Below the pieces are notes generated by a model. The model was not told the origin of the DNA, made no database searches, and saw only the letters and a list, made by a program, of their open reading frames with translations. 64,000 nt of DNA from Algoriphagus litoralis. GTDB taxonomy: Bacteria; Bacteroidota; Bacteroidia; Cytophagales; Cyclobacteriaceae. Position numbers and translations under genes: made by a program. Below, one piece after another: positions 32,251 through 41,169 of this stretch. Numbering within the stretch: position 1 is the stretch's first letter; the number at the start of each line of letters is the position of its first letter. The stretch lies in the NCBI RefSeq assembly GCF_003259255.1, contig NZ_QGOL01000020.1, positions 1 to 64,000 on the forward strand, written 5' to 3'.

Positions 32251-34767
32251 ATGGGCCTCCAAAGAACTCAAATGAAGCCCTTCAAATCAATATTATCTAC
32301 GGGTAAAAAAGTAGCCGCTGGGTTTTCGTTGGCGACTTTTATTCTGATCAGCGTAGCCGGACTGACCTATTTTTCACTCAATCAATTGGAGGATTCGGTC
32401 AGAAAGCTGGCCCAGCCTAACCAAAAACTTGAATTGCTGAATGATCTCCAGTCTGATATTTTTAGGATCACAAGGCTGGGAGTAGACAGCCTTAGTCTCG
32501 ATGGTAGAGTTAATGACACGACGATTTCTCAGCTTCAGGGGAAACTTGATGAGCTGGATACTTTGGCCTCCGATTCTTTGGAAAGAAGGAGTGTTCAGAC
32601 TATCCGGGATAACCTTGCAGTCTTGATAAATGGGTATGTGGACCTGTATGAGGTAAAGAAAAATCTTACTTCGAGAAATTTTTCACAGGAAGCACTGAAC
32701 AAAGTAGAAGTGGGAATAAGGCGCCGTGCCCAGAATCTGGAGTATCGGCCCCTAAGAGAACTTAACCCGAAAAATTTCATCTATAATGAACTCCAAGAAG
32801 AGGCCATTAGCAGACAGGAGCAGCGCTCCGGGGTGATCAAACGGGATGAAGATCAGCTGATCGCCTACCTGAGGAAGCTGCGGGATGAAAACTCCCCAGA
32901 TACCGAACCTTCCCAATCGCTAAGTCTGGACAGTGTGCTGTACTCGCTTCGAGGTGTGATTAATCAGATCTATAAAGAAGAGAGTTCCCAACGACAAAAA
33001 TTGGCGATGCTGGAAACTTCACTTTCCCAAAAACAGAATGAAATCGGTATCACCGTTCAGAATCTGATCAGAGACCTGCAATCCAAAGCCATTCTTGCCT
33101 CAAATGAGCAGAGTGCACAAGCTTCGGGTTTGGTGTTTGATGTATCATTTTTTCTCCTGATCGTAGTGGTGATTGCCATAGTGGGGACCGGATTTTTGGT
33201 ATACTCTGTCCTGAAAGAAATCCGTCTAAATAAATCCTATCAGGAAGATCTTGAAACCTCCAGAAGGAAGTCTGATCAGCTGGCCAAGTCCAAGCAGGAA
33301 TTCCTGGCCAACATGAGTCATGAGATTCGTAACCCACTCCATGTCATTCAGGGATACCGGGCTATTCTCGATAAATCAGACCTGGAGGCCAATCAAAAAT
33401 CTCATCTTAAAATGATCGGGTTTGCTTCAGATACGCTGATGGAGATCGTCAACGATATTTTGGATTTTTCCAGATTGGAAGCGGGCAAACTCAGTTTGGA
33501 TAAAGAACCATTCGATCCTTTTCGTCTTTTTGGTGCAATTCAAAGCTTCTTCGAACTGACAGCCAAAGAGAAAAAGCTCGAGTTTAGGTGGGATTTGGAT
33601 CTTCCGGAGGGACAATGGCTGGTAGGCGATGAATTGCGGATCAAGCAAGTGATGAACAATCTCCTGGGAAATGCATTCAAGTTTACTCAGGATGGCAGTG
33701 TAAATGTCTCAGTCTCCTGGACTGGTGGTCAGTTGGAATTAGTAATCCGGGATACCGGCATCGGGATGACAGCCGAAGAGTTGTCAAAAGTCTTTCAGGA
33801 ATTTGATCAGGCTGATGCCTCTGTTTCACGAAAATTTGGGGGGACTGGACTTGGGCTGGCAATTGTGCAGCGACTGGTGAATCTGATGAAAGGGTCGCTT
33901 TTTGCATCAAGTGAAAAAGGAAAAGGAACTACCATGCGTGTGGTCATTCCTACCGCCTTGTCTCCTGCAGAGACTGAAGAAAGAACCGAAGAAACTGAAA
34001 AATCCATAGATCTCAGTGGGTTGCGAATTCTGTTAATCGATGATGATCGCGTCGGCTTAAAATATCTGGAAACGGTCCTGACGTATTTTGGTGCTGAGGT
34101 GGTATCCTATCCAGGAGGCAAATTTTTCCGGGATGAATTTCAAAGTATGGAATTGGACTTGGCGATGATTGACATCCAAATGCCCGAATTCTCTGGTTTT
34201 GATGTGGCAAAATCGATTAGAAACTTTCCTGAATTCAAGGATCTGCCGCTGTTGGCGATGACTGCAAATGTTTTTGTGGAGGAAAAGGAGCGGATGTTTC
34301 AGGAAGGATTTAATGAATTGATTCTGAAGCCCTTCCAAGAAGAAAAGTTGATTGCAACGCTGGGGGGGATTTTTCCTGAGCGAGTGGAGTCAAAAAGTCT
34401 TTCAGATGGAAATGAAGCGCTCAACAGTGAGTTGTTTAGCCTGACTGATATGGATAAGTTTTGCATGGGTGACCAAGAGCTGCTTGCAGATATAGTGCGG
34501 GATCTCATCCGGGATACTGAGGCTGATCTGCAAAAAATCACCAGAGCGCGACTCAACAATCGCTGGCAGGAAATCTTGGAGATTTGCCACCAGTTGGGAA
34601 GTAGACTGGGGCAAATCAAAAGCCCTGCCGGACCAATTGCAAGAAGAGTCGAGAATAACCTAAAGCTAAATCACCAACAGGGAATCCAGGAGACCTTGAA
34701 TTCATTGGACATGGAGACAAAGAAAACTTTAGCAGCCCTCAAGGAAAAGGTGGCCGAAATAGTCTAA
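32251..34767 (+). CDS. Hybrid sensor histidine kinase with REC and Hpt domains
   Basis: An 838-residue membrane kinase. Two membrane helices (about 24-44 and 297-320) bound a helical periplasmic sensor region (45-296). Then a HisKA domain with H357 in FLANMSHEIRNP, a HATPase with N474 in GNAFKF, DTGIG (501-505) and GTGLG (531-535), a receiver with acidic D597-D599, phosphoacceptor D641 and K693, and a C-terminal Hpt-like helix bundle with H780 in EICHQLGSRLG. A full internal phosphorelay is therefore possible. It converges with the sigma-54 regulator gene with 1 nt between stops, which suggests they are partners. Start may instead be the ATG seven codons downstream. Confidence 0.92.
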   Translation: MGLQRTQMKPFKSILSTGKKVAAGFSLATFILISVAGLTYFSLNQLEDSVRKLAQPNQKLELLNDLQSDIFRITRLGVDSLSLDGRVNDTTISQLQGKLDELDTLASDSLERRSVQTIRDNLAVLINGYVDLYEVKKNLTSRNFSQEALNKVEVGIRRRAQNLEYRPLRELNPKNFIYNELQEEAISRQEQRSGVIKRDEDQLIAYLRKLRDENSPDTEPSQSLSLDSVLYSLRGVINQIYKEESSQRQKLAMLETSLSQKQNEIGITVQNLIRDLQSKAILASNEQSAQASGLVFDVSFFLLIVVVIAIVGTGFLVYSVLKEIRLNKSYQEDLETSRRKSDQLAKSKQEFLANMSHEIRNPLHVIQGYRAILDKSDLEANQKSHLKMIGFASDTLMEIVNDILDFSRLEAGKLSLDKEPFDPFRLFGAIQSFFELTAKEKKLEFRWDLDLPEGQWLVGDELRIKQVMNNLLGNAFKFTQDGSVNVSVSWTGGQLELVIRDTGIGMTAEELSKVFQEFDQADASVSRKFGGTGLGLAIVQRLVNLMKGSLFASSEKGKGTTMRVVIPTALSPAETEERTEETEKSIDLSGLRILLIDDDRVGLKYLETVLTYFGAEVVSYPGGKFFRDEFQSMELDLAMIDIQMPEFSGFDVAKSIRNFPEFKDLPLLAMTANVFVEEKERMFQEGFNELILKPFQEEKLIATLGGIFPERVESKSLSDGNEALNSELFSLTDMDKFCMGDQELLADIVRDLIRDTEADLQKITRARLNNRWQEILEICHQLGSRLGQIKSPAGPIARRVENNLKLNHQQGIQETLNSLDMETKKTLAALKEKVAEIV

Positions 34768-34768
34768 T

Positions 34769-36184
34769 CTATTCCAGCCCGTATTTTTCAATTTTGCTGT
34801 AGAGTGTTTTTCTGTCCATGTTTAAAATTCTGGCAGTTTTTGATTTGTTAAATCGGGTATCCAGCAGCACTTTTTGAATCAGTTCTTTTTCCTGCTCCTG
34901 CCATTGCGATTTGTAATCCGTGCCTACAGGAAGGTTATTTGCCGCGGTTGGAGCGGTGTTTTGACCGATGAATGCAGGATTGGGTTTGGATTCCTGAAGG
35001 ATAGAATTGTCGTAGAGTTCCAGAGGTAGGGCGTCTTTTTCGATTTTATTGCCTGAAGAGAGCAACACTGCGCGCTTGATGATATTGCGCAATTCCCGGA
35101 GATTTCCTGGCCAGTCATAGCCATAAAAAATGTCCCAGACTTCCTGACTGAGCCCGCTGATGGATTTATTGAGCCGTGCGTTGCTTGACTGAAGAAACTC
35201 GCCTACGAAAAATTCCAAATCGGCTTTGCGCTGTCGAAGCGGTATCGCATTCAGCGTAAACTCATTTAACCTATGGTACAGGTCTTCACGGAATCCGCCT
35301 TCACCGGAATTGGAGCTGAGCATTTCGTTGGTTGCAGCGATGATCCGTACATTGATTTCGATTTCTTTATTGCCACCGATTTTCCGGATTTTTCGCTCTT
35401 GAATGGCCCTGAGTAATTGGATCTGTACATCATAGCTCAGGTTGCCGATTTCATCCAAAAAGATAGTTCCTCCATTTGCCGATTCGAAGTGCCCAGTCTT
35501 ATTGTCATGGGCTCCGGTAAAAGCACCTTTTACGTGACCAAATAGTTCACTTCCGGCAAGTTCCTTTGGCAAAGCACCGCAGTCTATGGCTACAAAAGGC
35601 CCATCCTTTCGCTTGGAGAATTCATGAATCCGTTTGGAGATCAACTCTTTCCCTGTTCCTGTCTCCCCTAAGACCAAAACACTTAAGTCTGTCGGCGCTA
35701 CAAGCTGGATGTGTTTTTCCAGCTTTTCAGCTTCTTGAGAGGCTCCGATGACATAGGATGCGCCTTGGTTGGGACTGGCAGTTTCTGCTGATTTTTCTCT
35801 GGGGATGGAATTTTTTACCTCTGCTTTTTGAGCGAGTGATTCCTTGACGGTGGCGAGTAGTTCATCCGGATTGATGGGTTTGGTGATGTACTCAAAAGCC
35901 CCCAGTTTCATGGCTTTGATAGCAATCCGGATATCTGAATAATGTGTGATAAGAATGACCTGGAGATGGGGAAAGTTAGCCTTCGCCCACTGCAATAATT
36001 CCATGCCTGTGCCATCCGGCAATCTAAAATCGGCAATGATCAAATCGTATTTCCCGGAATTCAGCATGTTTTGAGCTTCTTTCACCTTGGTGGTGGTAGA
36101 GACATCAAAAGAATTTTTTTTCAAAAAATTCATTACAATTCGGGAATAGGTCAAATCGTCCTCTACTAAAAGTATATGCGCCAT
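34769..36184 (-). CDS. Sigma-54-dependent response regulator (NtrC/AtoC family)
   Basis: A 471-residue enhancer-binding activator. Receiver: D9/D10, phosphoacceptor D52 in ADFRLPDG, K102. AAA+ domain: GETGTGKE Walker A (173-180), GAFTGA sigma-54 contact loop (220-225), LDEIG Walker B (243-247) and the FREDLYHRL sensor region. C-terminal Fis-type HTH (about 434-470, KSKTARILNMDRKTLYSKIEKYG). It should activate RpoN promoters when phosphorylated, probably by the convergent hybrid kinase. A sigma-54-like site lies 560 bp upstream, ahead of the small secreted protein gene on the same strand. Confidence 0.95.
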   Translation of the reverse strand: MAHILLVEDDLTYSRIVMNFLKKNSFDVSTTTKVKEAQNMLNSGKYDLIIADFRLPDGTGMELLQWAKANFPHLQVILITHYSDIRIAIKAMKLGAFEYITKPINPDELLATVKESLAQKAEVKNSIPREKSAETASPNQGASYVIGASQEAEKLEKHIQLVAPTDLSVLVLGETGTGKELISKRIHEFSKRKDGPFVAIDCGALPKELAGSELFGHVKGAFTGAHDNKTGHFESANGGTIFLDEIGNLSYDVQIQLLRAIQERKIRKIGGNKEIEINVRIIAATNEMLSSNSGEGGFREDLYHRLNEFTLNAIPLRQRKADLEFFVGEFLQSSNARLNKSISGLSQEVWDIFYGYDWPGNLRELRNIIKRAVLLSSGNKIEKDALPLELYDNSILQESKPNPAFIGQNTAPTAANNLPVGTDYKSQWQEQEKELIQKVLLDTRFNKSKTARILNMDRKTLYSKIEKYGLE

Positions 36185-36218
36185 CGTTTTTGTTTTTTAA
36201 TGTGATTTAAACAAAAAA

Positions 36219-36242
36219 AGCACCAGACAAGAGTCCGGTGCT
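36219..36242 (-). terminator. Terminator after the small secreted protein gene
   Basis: AGCACCAGAC and GTCCGGTGCT form a 10-bp stem with an AAGA loop; on the minus strand a run of T follows. It separates the 104-residue gene from the regulator gene. Confidence 0.85.
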
Positions 36243-36265
36243 TAAATATTTGATGAATTAGCCTC

Positions 36266-36580
36266 TTACTCTTTAATTTCTTTGCCTTGGGCATCGTAAG
36301 TTTTCCAAAGTTTATCTGCGGAGCCATTGTCAAATCCTACTTTGTAATGGACCATACCATCTACTTTGGTGACCTGCCAAGCTTCTGCTATGGTCAGGTT
36401 TTGCAAAGTATCGTCGCCTGCGATGGTTTGCTTGACCGGTGTAGGCATGGCATCAGGTACGATTTTTACTTTCTCTTCCTGTTGTACGATTTCCAACAAA
36501 TTAGAACTTGCAGCAATTGTCGGCGTGGTGAACGCAGCACCCGCAGCCAACATGGCGGACATTAAAATGATCTTTTTCAT
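36266..36580 (-). CDS. Small secreted protein, PepSY-like
   Basis: A 104-residue protein with a signal peptide (cut near PTIA-A, residue 23). The mature part, with [16 protein letters not shown] and the ending [22 protein letters not shown], resembles the PepSY-like/beta-lactamase-inhibitor-like fold of small Bacteroidota periplasmic proteins; I make this match by pattern only. It is upstream of the NtrC-type regulator on the same strand, with a terminator between, and a sigma-54-like promoter sits about 160 bp before its start, so it is a candidate target of that regulator. Confidence 0.7.
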   Translation of the reverse strand: MKKIILMSAMLAAGAAFTTPTIAASSNLLEIVQQEEKVKIVPDAMPTPVKQTIAGDDTLQNLTIAEAWQVTKVDGMVHYKVGFDNGSADKLWKTYDAQGKEIKE

Positions 36581-36741
36581 AATCTTAGTTGTCTAAATTG
36601 GTCACAGATCTCACCCCTGAAACATTTTAATTTTCAGGAATATGCGTGATTGCCTGTGGATTAGTTGGTTAAGGTTTAGGTTTTTTTTCAGAGTCCGGAT
36701 TCTGAATTCGGAAACGTTTTTTCCGTAGATGTATGGTATAT

Positions 36742-36757
36742 TGCTAAGGGTGTGCCA
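36742..36757 (-). promoter_or_regulatory. Sigma-54-like promoter
   Basis: Minus strand reads TGGCAC-ACCCT-TAGCA against consensus TGGCAC-N5-TTGCA: one mismatch, with the invariant GG and GC kept. It points to the small secreted protein gene, with a leader of roughly 150 nt. The 400-bp gap 36581-36983 holds nothing else clear apart from the purF -7 box. Confidence 0.4.
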
Positions 36758-36946
36758 TGTGCTCTATTGGCTCAATAGGGCAGATTTTGTTGGATTGGAG
36801 AATGAAATTTGGGTAGAATTTACACTTGTTGGGGAGATTTGGGTCTGCTATTTGGTTTCTAATCGAGGGAGAAGGCAAGCTTCCCATGCCATATTTTATT
36901 CCTTCAAAGAGAACTTTTAATCGGGAATAATTCTTTTGAAAACACT

Positions 36947-36954
36947 TACCTTTG
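36947..36954 (+). promoter_or_regulatory. -7 box of purF
   Basis: TACCTTTG matches TAnnTTTG, 29 nt before the purF ATG. No clear -33 at normal spacing. Confidence 0.45.
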
Positions 36955-36983
36955 TCTAATCAAAAGAACATTCGCCCTTCTCC

Positions 36984-38867
36984 ATGAGTGACGCTATCAA
37001 ACACGAGTGCGGTATTGCCATGATTCGGCTCCGTAAGGATCCTCAATATTACATCGATAAGTATGGCACCAACGCTTTTGCAGCCAAGCGGATGTATGTC
37101 CTGATGCAAAAACAAATCAATAGAGGGCAGGACGGTGCGGGGGTTGCCAATGTAAAAATCAACACCAAGCCGGGAACCCGATACATCAGCAGGTATCGTT
37201 CTATTGAAGCATCTGCAGTCAATTTCATTTTTGATAAAATCAATTCCAAGTACAAGAAAGCCAAGAAAATCGGGGGCAAAAAAATGCTTCAGGATGCCGA
37301 CTGGCTTAAAAACAACATTGCCTTTACAGGAGAAGTCTGGTTGGGACACCTGAGATACGGCACCCATGGTGAAAACAGCATTGAGACTTGTCACCCGTTC
37401 CTAAAGCAGAATAACTGGAGAAGCCGAAACCTTGTCATGGCCGGTAACTTCAACATGACTAACAACGAGGAGCTTTTCAGTAAGCTTGTTCAACTTGGAC
37501 AGCACCCGAAGGAAAAAACCGACACTGTTACTGTCATGGAAAAAGTCGGACACTTTTTGGACGAAGAGAATCAGCGGATTTTTGACAAATACAAGCATCA
37601 ATACAGCAACGAGCAGATCACGCACTTGATCGAAAATGAATTGGATGTAGTCCGGATTCTGAAGAGATCCTGCCGCGATTTTGACGGAGGCTACGCCATG
37701 GCCGGCATGATCGGTAACGGTTCATCTTTTGTGGTGAGAGATCCCTCCGGTATTCGTCCCGCTTTCTATTACGCAGATGATGAAATTGTAGTCGTAGCTT
37801 CTGAGAAGCCCGCGATTAAGTCAGCCTTCAATATTGATTTTAAGGAAATCAAAGAGATCCAGCCCGGTCATGCGATAGTGATCAATAAGGACGGATCCTA
37901 TTCCGAATCAGAGATCCTTCCTGCCAGAGAGAAGAAGTCCTGCTCATTTGAGCGAATCTATTTCTCCAGAGGCACTGATCCGGATATCTATCAGGAGCGC
38001 AAGAATCTTGGTAAAGCCTTGATCCCCCAGATCCTCAAGGCGATCGATTTTGATCTGAAAAATACGGTGTTTTCATACATCCCGAATACGGCCGAAACAG
38101 CCTTTTTGGGAATGATCGAGGGACTGGAAGATTACCTGAGTGCAAAAAGGAGAGAGGTATTTTTGGAAGGAAAGCCTCATGTGGGCGACTTGGACGATTT
38201 GTTGAACTTCAGACCTCGGGTCGAAAAATTGGTCAGCAAAGATGTCAAGCTTCGAACCTTCATCACCAATGATTCCGACAGGGATGCTATGGTGGCTAAT
38301 GTGTACGATACTACCTATGAAGTGATTAAGCCTGGAGTCGATACCTTGGTCGTCATCGACGATAGCATTGTACGTGGGACGACTTTGGAAAAAAGCATTC
38401 TGACCACGCTGGATAAACTCAATCCTAAACGGATCATCATCGTCTCTTCTGCTCCTCAAATCCGTTTCCCGGACTGCTACGGAATAGATATGTCACGAAT
38501 GCGTGAATTCATTGCTTTCCGGGCAGCGATCGAGCTTTTGAAGGATCGAAAAATTGACAATGTTCTTGATCGGATATATGATTCCTGTATCGAAAATCCC
38601 ATATCCTCAGAGAATTTTGTAAAAGAAGTCTACAGCCTCTTCTCAGATGAGGAGATATCGGAAAAAATCGCCGAGATCGTCACCACTCCTGAGATCAATG
38701 CGGAGGTGAAAGTGATTTTCCAGACAGTAGATAATCTTCATAAATGCATTCCTAAGCACCTTGGTGATTGGTATTTCACCGGGGATTATCCTACGACTGG
38801 AGGAACTAGAGTCGTCAACAGAGCTTTTGTCAACTACATGGAAGGCAAAACTGTCAGAGCATACTAA
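36984..38867 (+). CDS. purF: Amidophosphoribosyltransferase (long Bacteroidota form)
   Basis: A 627-residue enzyme for the first committed step of purine synthesis, PRPP plus glutamine to phosphoribosylamine. The N-terminal Ntn glutaminase uses C9 in HECGIAM, which implies processing of the first eight residues; NRGQDGAG (46-53) and LGHLRYGTHG follow. The phosphoribosyltransferase half carries the PRPP loop VVIDDSIVRGTT at about 455-466. At about 630 residues it is longer than E. coli PurF (505), as is usual in this phylum; the extra length is mainly the C-terminal tail and an insert. Confidence 0.9.
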   Translation: MSDAIKHECGIAMIRLRKDPQYYIDKYGTNAFAAKRMYVLMQKQINRGQDGAGVANVKINTKPGTRYISRYRSIEASAVNFIFDKINSKYKKAKKIGGKKMLQDADWLKNNIAFTGEVWLGHLRYGTHGENSIETCHPFLKQNNWRSRNLVMAGNFNMTNNEELFSKLVQLGQHPKEKTDTVTVMEKVGHFLDEENQRIFDKYKHQYSNEQITHLIENELDVVRILKRSCRDFDGGYAMAGMIGNGSSFVVRDPSGIRPAFYYADDEIVVVASEKPAIKSAFNIDFKEIKEIQPGHAIVINKDGSYSESEILPAREKKSCSFERIYFSRGTDPDIYQERKNLGKALIPQILKAIDFDLKNTVFSYIPNTAETAFLGMIEGLEDYLSAKRREVFLEGKPHVGDLDDLLNFRPRVEKLVSKDVKLRTFITNDSDRDAMVANVYDTTYEVIKPGVDTLVVIDDSIVRGTTLEKSILTTLDKLNPKRIIIVSSAPQIRFPDCYGIDMSRMREFIAFRAAIELLKDRKIDNVLDRIYDSCIENPISSENFVKEVYSLFSDEEISEKIAEIVTTPEINAEVKVIFQTVDNLHKCIPKHLGDWYFTGDYPTTGGTRVVNRAFVNYMEGKTVRAY

Positions 38868-38888
38868 ACGGGTTAACTACAGGAAAAG

Positions 38889-38919
38889 GGCGCAGGAATT
38901 GATTTCTTGCGCCTTTTTT
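38889..38919 (+). terminator. Terminator of purF
   Basis: GGCGCAGGAA / TTCTTGCGCC stem with a short loop and a T6 tract, 20 bp after the purF stop. Confidence 0.85.
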
Positions 38920-38983
38920 ATTTTTGGGGAGGTTTTATGCCCGCAAAAGTTATATTTTCAAGCAAAATTGAAATCAGCATAAA

Positions 38984-40036
38984 ATGGAAATAAACGTTGC
39001 CCTTCTTAAGCAAATCTGTGAAATCGCCGGAGCCCCCGGTTTTGAAAAAAGAGTAAGAGATCTGGTCATTGACCTTGTCACTCCACTCGTGGATGAGGTG
39101 AAAACTGATAATCTCGGAAGTGTCATTGCCATCAAAAGGGGAAAACGAAATCCTGACGGAAAGCGGGTCATGGTGGCTGCGCATTTGGATGAAATCGGCT
39201 TCATTGTCACGCATATCGATGATCAGGGATTCTTGAGGTTTCATACACTGGGAGGTTTTGATCCAAAGACTTTAACTGCTCAGCGAGTCATTGTGCATGG
39301 CAAGAAGGATCTGGTAGGCGTGATGGGGAGTAAACCAATTCATGTGATGTCTCCGGAAGAGCGAAACAAACTACCCAAGACCACTGATTTTTTTATCGAT
39401 CTGGGAATGTCCAAAGAGGAGGTTGAAAAATACATCTCGATCGGTGATCCGGTGACCCGGGATCGGGAACTCATCGAAATGGGCGACTGTGTCAATTGCA
39501 AATCAATCGATAATCGGGTGGCGGTATTCATTCTGATTGAGACGCTGAAGCAACTGGAAAATCCAGCCTACGACGTGTATGCCACTTTTACTGTACAAGA
39601 AGAAGTGGGGATCCGAGGAGCTAATGTGGCAGCACACAGCATCAATCCAGACTTTGGAATTGCCTTAGATACGACCATTGCCTTTGATGTACCCGGTGCT
39701 GCACCGCATGAGAAAATTACCGAACTGGGCAAAGGAACAGCCATCAAAATCATGGATGCTATGACGATTTGTGACTATCGCATGGTGGAGTTTATGAAGC
39801 AAACTGCTGCAAAAGAAGCGATCTCCTGGCAGCCGGAGATCCTGACTGCCGGTGGTACAGATACAGCCGGAGTTCAGCGGATGGGCAAGCAGGGGGCGAT
39901 TGCCGGAGCGATTTCTATTCCAACCCGTCACCTGCATCAAGTCATCGAGATGGCTCATAAGAAGGATATCGCGGATTCGATTGCTCTACTCAGAGCCTGT
40001 CTGGAGCAAATGGATGGGTATGATTGGAAGCATTGA
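38984..40036 (+). CDS. M42-family metallo-aminopeptidase
   Basis: A 350-residue cytosolic dinuclear metallopeptidase (tetrahedral aminopeptidase/endoglucanase-M-like). Metal and catalytic residues visible: H67 and D69 in AAHLDE, D176 in KSIDNR, E206-E207 in FTVQEEVG, D229 in IALDTT, and His near 316 in PTRHLHQ. The GGTDTAG motif is present. It removes N-terminal residues from short peptides. It is monocistronic, between the purF terminator and a degenerate heptamer repeat. Confidence 0.93.
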   Translation: MEINVALLKQICEIAGAPGFEKRVRDLVIDLVTPLVDEVKTDNLGSVIAIKRGKRNPDGKRVMVAAHLDEIGFIVTHIDDQGFLRFHTLGGFDPKTLTAQRVIVHGKKDLVGVMGSKPIHVMSPEERNKLPKTTDFFIDLGMSKEEVEKYISIGDPVTRDRELIEMGDCVNCKSIDNRVAVFILIETLKQLENPAYDVYATFTVQEEVGIRGANVAAHSINPDFGIALDTTIAFDVPGAAPHEKITELGKGTAIKIMDAMTICDYRMVEFMKQTAAKEAISWQPEILTAGGTDTAGVQRMGKQGAIAGAISIPTRHLHQVIEMAHKKDIADSIALLRACLEQMDGYDWKH

Positions 40037-40061
40037 GTAACCTTAACTTCAATATGGACCA

Positions 40062-40136
40062 TTCAGCGTTCGATATTCGATATATTAAGTTTTTGACTAG
40101 TGAATACCGAAAGATGAACATCAAATAACGAAGGCA
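40062..40136. repeat. Inverted GAATATC-type heptamers (remnant)
   Basis: TTCAGCG, TTCGATA, TTCGATA, TATTAAG (40062-40089), then after 12 bp GAATACC, GAAAGAT, GAACATC, AAATAAC, GAAGGCA (40102-40136). The left arm is the inverse of the right, and the right arm uses the same unit forms as the array at 21806-22043. Confidence 0.65.
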
Positions 40137-40203
40137 GGGGATCAAAGCCTTGGGCTAGTAAACTCACAGACAAATAATTCTTCAAACCCAATCCCAAAAC
40201 GAT

Positions 40204-40998
40204 ATGAAACCCGTTCTTTTTCTTTTTCCCATCCTTCTTTTCTTTTCCTGCCAAAAAACTGAAAAAGTGGAAGTCAACATTCAGTCTGAAGAACCCGAAT
40301 GGCAAGTGCTTTTCAACGGGAATAATCTAAGTGGTTGGACTCCGAAAATCCACCACCATGAAGTAGGAGATAATTATGCGAATACTTTTCGGGTAGTAGA
40401 TGGTGCGATTGAGGTGAATTACGATGGATATGGGGATTTTGAAGATCGATTTGGCCATTTGTTTTATGAAAAGCCTTTTTCCAGCTTCCATCTCAGTTGG
40501 GAGTATAGGTTTACCGATCAGTTTCTGGAGACTGCTCCAAGTTATACCTACCGCAATTCAGGGGTGATGTTTCATTCCCAAGCCCCGGAGACGATTTTGA
40601 AAGAGCAGGATTGGCCGATCTCTGTGGAGTATCAGATGTATGCTGAGGAGGAGGAAGGGGTAGCCCGGCCTACAGGGAACATGTGCAGCCCCGGAACCGA
40701 TGTGGTTTTTGAAGGTAAAATCGATGAGCGGCATTGTATCAATTCCTCGGGGCCTACTTTCAAATGGGATCAATGGGTCAAAGCTGAACTGATTGTATAT
40801 GGAGACTCTATTGTCCATCATTTGGTCAATGGAGATACCGTATTGACGTACACCAAACCTCAAATCGGAGGAGGAGTAGCCAATCGATTCGATCCAACAA
40901 TTAAAGTCGATGGTACCCCGCTCAAGTCCGGCTATATCGGACTGCAAAGTGAAGGGCAGGGCGTGATTTTCAAGGAGATTAAGATTCGGGAGCTTTAG
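40204..40998 (+). CDS. DUF1080 (3-keto-disaccharide hydrolase-like) lipoprotein
   Basis: A 264-residue lipoprotein: signal peptide with lipobox FFSC, Cys16. The body is the DUF1080 jelly-roll (concanavalin-like), opening LFNGNNLSGWTPK and FRVVDGAIEVNYDG, with RNSGVMFHSQ and the closing GYIGLQSEGQGVIFKEIKIREL, all hallmarks. Some family members hydrolyse 3-ketoglycosides; others only bind glycans, so activity is uncertain. No sugar oxidoreductase is adjacent. Confidence 0.9.
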   Translation: MKPVLFLFPILLFFSCQKTEKVEVNIQSEEPEWQVLFNGNNLSGWTPKIHHHEVGDNYANTFRVVDGAIEVNYDGYGDFEDRFGHLFYEKPFSSFHLSWEYRFTDQFLETAPSYTYRNSGVMFHSQAPETILKEQDWPISVEYQMYAEEEEGVARPTGNMCSPGTDVVFEGKIDERHCINSSGPTFKWDQWVKAELIVYGDSIVHHLVNGDTVLTYTKPQIGGGVANRFDPTIKVDGTPLKSGYIGLQSEGQGVIFKEIKIREL

Positions 40999-41169
40999 GA
41001 TTTAGGTTTTAAAGAGGGGTAAAGGGTATTTTTTACCACATTATGTGGAGGGTTTCTACTCGTGAATTTTCTAGACCCCATCCTATTTGGTTTATCTGTA
41101 GGATTCCTTGCTTGGCACGCATATGGGAGTAAATGAATCAAATAAATTGTTCATTTAACCCACACCAAA

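Noticed and set aside
36581-36983. Riboswitch or leader RNA upstream of purF
   Set aside because: No purine-riboswitch core or other conserved motif could be seen; only a -7 box on one strand and a sigma-54-like site on the other.
41062-41136. GTG-started 24-codon frame with a hydrophobic centre before the PRC-barrel gene
   Set aside because: Too short, GTG start, no promoter box or terminator; chance cannot be excluded.
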